Source of the DNA: CAVQGM01 sp963712065
GTDB lineage: Bacteria; Actinomycetota; Acidimicrobiia; Acidimicrobiales; Acidimicrobilacustridaceae
Length of the DNA: 64,000 nucleotides
Assembly: GCA_963712065.1 (NCBI GenBank)
Contig: CAVQGM010000002.1
Location: 1,240,001 to 1,304,000, forward strand
Direction: 5' to 3'
Below, piece by piece: positions 58,910 through 64,000 of the stretch (positions are counted from its first letter, which is position 1; each line of letters starts with the position of its first letter). A model generated the notes under the pieces. It made no database searches and had not been told where the DNA came from. It worked only from the letters and a program-made list of their open reading frames with translations. Made by a program: the position numbers and the translations under genes.

Positions 58910-59698
58910 TCAGATGGCGGAGAGGCGGTACTGGACGATCTTGGCGAAGTCGTCGGCGTCGAGGCTGGCGCCGCCGACGAGCGCCCCGTCGATGTCGGGC
59001 TGGCCCATGAGCTCGGCGGCGTTGCCCGGCTTCACCGAGCCGCCGTACTGGATCCGCACCGAGGCGGCAGCGTCGGCCCCGGCCAGCTCGCCGACCGTCG
59101 TGCGGATCGACCCGCACACGGCCTGGGCGTCGTCGGCGGTGGCGGTCTTGCCGGTGCCGATGGCCCAGATCGGCTCGTAGGCGATCACGAGGGTGGCGAC
59201 CTGCTCGGCCTTCAGCCCAGCGAGCCCGGCCTTCACCTGTCCCAGCACCTTGGCGTCGGTGGTGCCCGCCTCGCGCTCGTCCAACGTCTCGCCGACGCAC
59301 ATGATCGGCGTCATGCCGTTGGCGTACACGGCCTTGACCTTGCGGTTCACGTCGTCGTCGGTCTCGCCGAACAGCTCCCGCCGTTCGCTGTGCCCGACGA
59401 TCACGTACGCCACGTTGAGCTTGGCCAGGAACGCCGGCGACACCTCGCCGGTGAAGGCGCCCTTCTCCTCCCAGTGGCAGTTCTGGGCGCCGAGCAGCAC
59501 CGGGACCTTGTCGCTCTCGAGGGTCGTCTGCACCGACCGGATGTCGGTGAACGGCGGGTGCACCGACACGTCGACGACCTCGTAGTCGTCCTTGGTGAGC
59601 CGGTACCCCAGCTTCTGGACGGTCTGGATCGCCTCGAAGTGGTTGTGGTGCATCTTCCAGTTGCCGCTGATCAGCGGCTTGCGGCCGGCGTCAGGCAT
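58910..59698 (-). CDS. tpiA: Triose-phosphate isomerase
   Basis: A 262-residue TIM-barrel enzyme interconverting dihydroxyacetone phosphate and glyceraldehyde 3-phosphate. GNWKMH carries the catalytic Lys, VGHSERRELFGE the catalytic His, and IAYEPIWAIGTGKTAT the catalytic Glu and the phosphate-binding loop 6; QYGGSVKPGNAAELM and GALVGGASL complete the phosphate site. ATG at 59698 lies within the end of pgk (8-bp overlap), indicating translational coupling. Confidence 0.97.
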   Translation of the reverse strand: MPDAGRKPLISGNWKMHHNHFEAIQTVQKLGYRLTKDDYEVVDVSVHPPFTDIRSVQTTLESDKVPVLLGAQNCHWEEKGAFTGEVSPAFLAKLNVAYVIVGHSERRELFGETDDDVNRKVKAVYANGMTPIMCVGETLDEREAGTTDAKVLGQVKAGLAGLKAEQVATLVIAYEPIWAIGTGKTATADDAQAVCGSIRTTVGELAGADAAASVRIQYGGSVKPGNAAELMGQPDIDGALVGGASLDADDFAKIVQYRLSAI

Positions 59699-60818
59699 TC
59701 GGTGCTCCCCTCAGGGCTTCGAGTCCGGGCAGGTCGCCCAGCTCGAGCAATTCCAACGACGCCCCGCCACCGGTCGACACGTGGTCGATGTCGCGGGCCA
59801 GGCCGAACTGGTCGAGGGCGGCGGCGGAGTCGCCGCCGCCGACGATGGTGAACCCCCGGGCCTCGGCCATGGCGTCGGCCACGAACCGGGTGCCGGCCTC
59901 GAAGCGAGGATCCTCGAACACGCCCATGGGCCCGTTCCAGAAGATGGTGCGGGCCTCGGTGATGACGTCGCCGAACTCGGCGGCCGAGCCGGGGCCGATG
60001 TCGAGGCCCTTCCACCCGTCGGGGACGTTCGCCCCCACCTGGCGCACCTCGCCCCCGGCCGAGGGATCGCCGATCACGCCGCCCGGTCCGAGCGCGGTCA
60101 CGTCGATCGGCAGGTGCAGCTTGTCGCCGTCCCGTTCGAGCAGCTCGCGGCAGGTGTCGACCATGTCCTCCTCGACCAGGCTGTCGCCGATGGCGTGGCC
60201 CTGGGCCCGCAGGAACGTGAAGCACATGCCGCCGCCGATCACGAGCGAGTCGGCGACCCGCAGCAGGGCGGCGATGACGCCGAGCTTGTCGGACACCTTG
60301 GCCCCGCCGAGGATCACCACGAACGGGCGGGCCGGGTCGGTGCGCAGCGGCAGCAGCACCTCGACCTCGCGCTGCAGCAACCGGCCGGCGGCCGACGGCA
60401 GCACCCGGGGTGGTCCGACGATCGACGCGTGGGCCCGGTGCGACGAGCCGAAGGCGTCGTTCACGTAGAGGTCCTGGCCGTCGACCAGCTTCTCGACGAA
60501 CGCCGGGTCGTTGCCCTCCTCCCCCGGGTCGTACCGGAGGTTCTCGAGCAGCTCGACGCCCGGCGCCAGGTCGGCCAGCACGGCCCGCACCGGCTCGAGC
60601 GAGTACCGGGGGTCGACCTTCCCCTTCGGGCGGCCGAGGTGGGAGCAGGCGGTGACCGTCGCCCCGCGCGACGTCAGCCACTCGATGGTGGGCAGCGCGG
60701 CGCGGATGCGGAAGTCGTCGACGACCTCGCCGTCCCGGATGGGGACGTTGAAGTCGGCGCGGAGCAGGACGCGGCGACCAGAGACGTCGCCGAGGTCCTC
60801 GAGGGTCGGGACCGACAT
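59691..60818 (-). CDS. pgk: Phosphoglycerate kinase
   Basis: A 375-residue enzyme converting 1,3-bisphosphoglycerate plus ADP to 3-phosphoglycerate plus ATP. GRRVLLRADFNVPIRDG contains the substrate-binding region, ACSHLGRPKG the basic patch, FVVILGGAKVSDKLGV the hinge and FTIVGGGDSAAALDQFG the nucleotide-binding Gly-rich motif. The length is slightly short of the typical 390-400. Start ATG at 60818, 10 bp after gapA. Confidence 0.97.
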   Translation of the reverse strand: MSVPTLEDLGDVSGRRVLLRADFNVPIRDGEVVDDFRIRAALPTIEWLTSRGATVTACSHLGRPKGKVDPRYSLEPVRAVLADLAPGVELLENLRYDPGEEGNDPAFVEKLVDGQDLYVNDAFGSSHRAHASIVGPPRVLPSAAGRLLQREVEVLLPLRTDPARPFVVILGGAKVSDKLGVIAALLRVADSLVIGGGMCFTFLRAQGHAIGDSLVEEDMVDTCRELLERDGDKLHLPIDVTALGPGGVIGDPSAGGEVRQVGANVPDGWKGLDIGPGSAAEFGDVITEARTIFWNGPMGVFEDPRFEAGTRFVADAMAEARGFTIVGGGDSAAALDQFGLARDIDHVSTGGGASLELLELGDLPGLEALRGAPNA

Positions 60819-60828
60819 CGGCAGCGGG

Positions 60829-61839
60829 CTACTTGTTCGCCGCGCCGACGATCTGGACGAGGTCGACGAGACGGTTCGAGTAGCCCCACTCGTTGTCGTA
60901 CCAGCCCAGGATCTTCACGAGGTTGCCCTGGGACATGGTGAGCCCCGAGTCGAAGGTGCACGACGCCGGCGAACCGACGATGTCGGACGACACGATCGGC
61001 TCGTCGCTGTAGACGAGGACCTTCGACAGCGGGCCGGACGAGGCGGCGGCGGCGAAGGCGTCGTTGATCTGCTCGACCGACGCCTCGTTCCTGATGAGGC
61101 CCACGAAGTCGGTGACCGAGCCGTCGGGCACCGGCACCCGCAGCGCAGTGCCGTCGAGCTTGCCCTGCATCGACTGCAGCACGAGCCCGGTGGCCCGGGC
61201 GGCACCGGTCGACGAGGGGATGATGTTGGCCGCGGCCGCCCGGGCCCGGCGCAGGTCCTTGTGGGGGCCGTCGACCAGGCTCTGGTCACCGGTGTAGGCG
61301 TGCACCGTGGTCATCAGGCCCTTCTCGACGCCGAAGGCGTCGTCGAGCACCTTGATCATCGGCACGAAGCAGTTGGTCGTGCACGAGGCGTTGGAGACCA
61401 CCTTGTCCTTGGACGGATCGAAGGTGTCGTCGTTCACGCCCACCACGAAGGTGGCGTCGGCGTTGGTGCACGGCGCCGAGACGATGACGAACGGGGCGCC
61501 GGCATCGAGGTGGGCGGCGGCCTTGTCGCGGGTGGTGAAGATGCCGGTGGACTCGACGACCACGTCGACCCCGAGCTCGCCCCACGGCAGGTCCTTCGGA
61601 TCGCGCACGGCGGTGATCTTGATCAGCTTGCCGTCCACCTCGATGCCCTCGTCGGTGGCCTTGATCTCGGCGTCGAGGGTGGGCATCACCGAGTCGTACT
61701 TGAGGAGGTGCGCCATGGTCGGCACATCGCCGAGGTCGTTGGCGGCGACGATCTCGACGTCGGCCCCCTGGTCCCGCACCGCCCGATAGAAGTTGCGGCC
61801 GATGCGGCCGAACCCGTTGACCCCGACACGAATGGCCAT
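60829..61839 (-). CDS. gapA: Glyceraldehyde-3-phosphate dehydrogenase
   Basis: A 336-residue NAD-dependent enzyme. VGVNGFGRIGRNFYRA is the N-terminal Rossmann motif; the catalytic Cys is in VSNASCTTNC and the His in TTVHAYTGDQ. The end NEWGYSNRLVDLV is typical. It heads the gapA-pgk-tpiA-secG operon on the minus strand. ATG at 61839; 113 bp separate it from rapZ, enough for a promoter. Confidence 0.97.
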   Translation of the reverse strand: MAIRVGVNGFGRIGRNFYRAVRDQGADVEIVAANDLGDVPTMAHLLKYDSVMPTLDAEIKATDEGIEVDGKLIKITAVRDPKDLPWGELGVDVVVESTGIFTTRDKAAAHLDAGAPFVIVSAPCTNADATFVVGVNDDTFDPSKDKVVSNASCTTNCFVPMIKVLDDAFGVEKGLMTTVHAYTGDQSLVDGPHKDLRRARAAAANIIPSSTGAARATGLVLQSMQGKLDGTALRVPVPDGSVTDFVGLIRNEASVEQINDAFAAAASSGPLSKVLVYSDEPIVSSDIVGSPASCTFDSGLTMSQGNLVKILGWYDNEWGYSNRLVDLVQIVGAANK

Positions 61840-61952
61840 GTCGTCGTTCCTCCTGAGTCGCGAACGGCCCTATCCGACCACGTCGCCGGACGGGCCGCCA
61901 GTCCGACCGGACCAGCCCGAACGGGACCTTCGGCCCCCGCCCGGACCCCTGG

Positions 61953-62807
61953 TCAGCGGTCGATGTCGCGGTGGACGACCCGGGGCTCGTAGCCGTCGGC
62001 CCGGAGCCGCCGGGCGATCTCCTCGGCGATGGCCACCGAGCGGTGGTGGCCGCCCGTGCAGCCGAAGGCGATGGTGAGGTAGCTCTTGCCCTCGGCCACG
62101 TAGGCGGGCATGAGCAGCTCGAGCATCGAGGTGAGCGAGTCGAGGAACTCGCCGGTGACCGCCTGGCCCATCACGTAGTCGCGGACCTCGTCGTGCACGC
62201 CCCGCCGTCCGCGCAGCTCCTCGACCCAGTAGGGGTTGGGCAGGAAGCGGCAGTCGATCACGAGGTCGGTGTCGAGCGGGAGGCCGTGCTTGTAGCCGAA
62301 CGACACGATCGAGGTCTGCATGCCGGCATCCGGCGTGTCGGCGGCGAAGAGGGAGTGCACCCGCTCCCGGAGCTGGTGGACGTTCAGGTCGCTCGTGTCG
62401 ACGACCACGTCGGCCTCGTCCTTCACGCCGGTGAGCAGCTCGCGCTCGGCCTCGATGGCCTCGGCCAGCGATCGGCCGCCGCCGTCGAGGGGGTGGCGGC
62501 GACGGGTCGACTCGTAGCGCCGCACCAGCACGTCGGTGGAGGCCTCGAGGAACAGGATGCGCACCCGGGCGCCCTGTCGTCGCAGCGCGTTGAGCGCCGG
62601 CAGCACCTCGGAGTGGTAGGGCCCGGCCCCGACGACGAGCACGACCCGGGAGATGGTGGTGCTGGGCGCCGACGCCAGCTCGGAGACCTTGGGGATCAGC
62701 GCAGGAGGCAGGTTGTCGATGACGAACCAGCCGAGGTCCTCCAAGATGTCGGCCGCCTGGGAGCGTCCCGCCCCCGACAAGCCGGTGATGACGATGAACT
62801 CGTTCAC
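61953..62807 (-). CDS. rapZ: RNase adapter / nucleotide-binding protein RapZ (YvcJ)
   Basis: A 284-residue P-loop protein. The P-loop is GLSGAGRSQAADILEDLGWF, with Arg in the place of the usual Lys; this is known in actinobacterial members. VIDNLPPALIPK and TDLVIDCRFLPNPYWVEELR follow, and the C-terminal domain has IAFGCTGGHHRSVAIAEEIARRL. In E. coli the protein controls GlmZ decay; actinobacterial function is unclear. Start GTG at 62807. Usual neighbours YvcK and WhiA are missing between it and gapA. Confidence 0.92.
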   Translation of the reverse strand: MNEFIVITGLSGAGRSQAADILEDLGWFVIDNLPPALIPKVSELASAPSTTISRVVLVVGAGPYHSEVLPALNALRRQGARVRILFLEASTDVLVRRYESTRRRHPLDGGGRSLAEAIEAERELLTGVKDEADVVVDTSDLNVHQLRERVHSLFAADTPDAGMQTSIVSFGYKHGLPLDTDLVIDCRFLPNPYWVEELRGRRGVHDEVRDYVMGQAVTGEFLDSLTSMLELLMPAYVAEGKSYLTIAFGCTGGHHRSVAIAEEIARRLRADGYEPRVVHRDIDR

Positions 62808-62847
62808 CGGGCTCGATGGTAGGCGGGCGGCGCCGCCGAACCTCGGA

Positions 62848-63582
62848 TCAGCGCACCCGGCGGGTGACCAGCACGACGAGCCGCGGGATGGTGGCCGCCT
62901 CGACGTACTCGGGGGCCCGTTCCAGGAACCCCGCCGGCGGGGCCGGCTCGAGCATCCGCTCCACCACCAGACCGTGGTCGGCCAGGGCGTTGACGTAGCG
63001 CGACAGCGGCCGGTGCACGAACCGGATGAACACGTCCTTCTCGACCTCCTCGACGGTGGCCGCCTCGTCCAGGTAGGGCCCCACCCGCCAGTACTGCTCG
63101 GGCGGGTCGAGCACCTGGTCGTCGATCCACCCGCTGCCCGGCGTCTGCAGGAGCGGGTGGTTGAGGAACAGCACGAACCGGCCGCCGGGGGCCAGCACCC
63201 GGGCGACCTCGGCCACGGCGTCGTCCACGTCGTCGATGTGCTCGAACACGAGGCAGGCGACGACGGCGTCGAAGGCGGCCGTGGCGAAGGGGAGTGCCGC
63301 CGCCCCGGCCCGGGCGTAGACCGGCCCGCCACCCCGCCGTGCGGCCTCGGCGATCTGGGCGACCGTCGGGTCGATGCCGACCACGGGCGCACGCCCGGCG
63401 GCGACGAGGGCCCGGGCCACCTGTCCCTCCCCCGTGCCCACCTCGAGGAGCCGTCCCGTGCCGGCACCCAGCGATTCGACGGCCAGCGGCAGGATCTGCT
63501 CCTCGTACTCGGGGTCGGCGCCCTCGGTGAACCGGCGCTGCCACCACGAGGCGTGGACCTCCCAGAGATCGTCAGTCGCCAC
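62848..63582 (-). CDS. Class I SAM-dependent methyltransferase
   Basis: A 244-residue protein. Motif I is LLEVGTGEGQVARALVAAG; the acidic residue after it is in GIDPTVAQI, and motif II/III regions are FDAVVACLVFEHIDDVDDAVAEVARVLAPGGRFVLFLNHP. Substrate unknown. ATG at 63582 overlaps the end of uvrC by 11 bp, and rapZ follows after 40 bp, so it is inserted in the conserved uvrC-rapZ linkage. Confidence 0.87.
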   Translation of the reverse strand: MATDDLWEVHASWWQRRFTEGADPEYEEQILPLAVESLGAGTGRLLEVGTGEGQVARALVAAGRAPVVGIDPTVAQIAEAARRGGGPVYARAGAAALPFATAAFDAVVACLVFEHIDDVDDAVAEVARVLAPGGRFVLFLNHPLLQTPGSGWIDDQVLDPPEQYWRVGPYLDEAATVEEVEKDVFIRFVHRPLSRYVNALADHGLVVERMLEPAPPAGFLERAPEYVEAATIPRLVVLVTRRVR

Positions 63583-64000
63583 GGGCCGCGCCCGACGAGG
63601 AGAAGCCGTGGGTCTTGGCGTAGACCGCCTCGGCCACCGCGTCGGGCAGCCACGACAGCTCCGACAGCTGCTCGAGCGTCGCCCGCCGCACGGCGTTGAC
63701 GCCGCCGAGCTCGGCGAGCAGCCGCTTCTTGCGAGCGGGGCCGAGGCCGGGGACGTCGTCGAGCACCGACTTGGTCATGCGCTTGCCCCGCAGCTCCCGG
63801 TGGTAGGACACGGCGAAGCGGTGGGCCTCGTCGCGCACCCGCTGCAGCAGGTAGAGCGCCTCGCTCTGCCGGGGGACGCGCCGCGGGTCGGCCTGACCCG
63901 GCACGTAGACCTCCTCGAACCGCTTGGCCAGGGCGGCGACCGGGATCTCGTCGTCGAGGCCGAGGGACTCGACGACCCGCTCGGCGACGCCCAACTGACC
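63572..64000 (-). CDS. uvrC: Excinuclease ABC subunit C, C-terminal part (truncated by window edge)
   Basis: About 140 residues of the UvrC C-terminus. EEVYVPGQADPRRVPRQSEALYLLQRVRDEAHRFAVSYHRELRGKRM is the conserved end of the RNase-H-like endonuclease region, and LDDVPGLGPARKKRLLAELGGVNAVRRATLEQLSEL is the helix-hairpin-helix DNA-binding motif. The gene continues beyond the right edge. UvrC makes the dual incisions in nucleotide excision repair. Confidence 0.92.
   Translation of the reverse strand, partial: GQLGVAERVVESLGLDDEIPVAALAKRFEEVYVPGQADPRRVPRQSEALYLLQRVRDEAHRFAVSYHRELRGKRMTKSVLDDVPGLGPARKKRLLAELGGVNAVRRATLEQLSELSWLPDAVAEAVYAKTHGFSSSGAARGD

Overview
The window is a high-GC, gene-dense bacterial chromosome segment with strong G/C third-position bias. 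Many genes are coupled by 4-bp ATGA overlaps, many starts are GTG, and the right end carries the uvrC / rapZ / gapA / pgk / tpiA / secG neighbourhood typical of Actinobacteria. The RapZ P-loop has Arg in place of Lys. Long catabolic and signalling gene sets, DUF4235, HxlR, DegV and MazEF-type genes fit an actinobacterium, possibly an Acidimicrobiia-like lineage; that finer placement is inference only.

Layout. 1-2,088: 3' end of a molybdate ABC transporter (modB, modC) and an HD-domain protein. 2,104-10,572: a signalling block. It holds a four-gene minus-strand operon (membrane PP2C phosphatase, a soluble-adenylyl-cyclase-like C1-C2-ATPase-TPR protein, an RsbW-type anti-sigma factor, a STAS antagonist), then a stand-alone cyclic-nucleotide-binding protein and a glutaminase fused to STAS and cyclic-nucleotide-binding domains. 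10,697-22,033: mixed metabolism (VOC protein, PPK2, thiolase-like enzyme, FtsX-type permease, a DegV/PlsY-like lipid pair, hydrolase, NTF2-like protein, HTH regulator with a clear operator, secreted propeller protein). 22,097-24,485: HxlR regulator, cupin and acyl-CoA dehydrogenase, joined directly to a decapitated cytochrome P450 at about 24,530. 24,530-29,079: P450 remnant, metallo-hydrolase, sulfotransferase, short-chain dehydrogenase and zinc alcohol dehydrogenase in one minus-strand operon that carries about 25 single-base insertions. 29,409-38,268: baeRF protein, Baeyer-Villiger-type monooxygenase, DoxX-like protein, TPR protein, ODP-type hydrolase and two lipoproteins. 38,450-46,840: a sulfur-flavoured block (LPG-synthase-like membrane protein, alkyl sulfatase, double TetR regulator, SulP transporter, formylglycine sulfatase). 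46,882-56,577: an accessory stretch with mazEF, TacAT, a chimeric toxin-antitoxin remnant, an acyl-CoA dehydrogenase fragment, TetR/epimerase and a decayed tyrosine recombinase next to tRNA-Leu(GAG). 56,908-64,000: peptide-binding lipoprotein, then the conserved secG-tpiA-pgk-gapA-rapZ-uvrC core.

How the genes may work together. The signalling block combines a predicted cyclic-nucleotide producer, two cyclic-nucleotide sensors, a PP2C phosphatase, a serine kinase-type anti-sigma factor and two STAS domains. It could link a second messenger to a partner-switching cascade and glutamine hydrolysis. The sulfur block has two unrelated sulfatases, a sulfate-type transporter and a regulator, which suggests use of organosulfates. 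Gene-disrupting single-base insertions recur across the window (scyD-like gene, sulP, monooxygenase, oxygenase) and are concentrated at 25-29 kb; I read most of them as sequence errors rather than biology.
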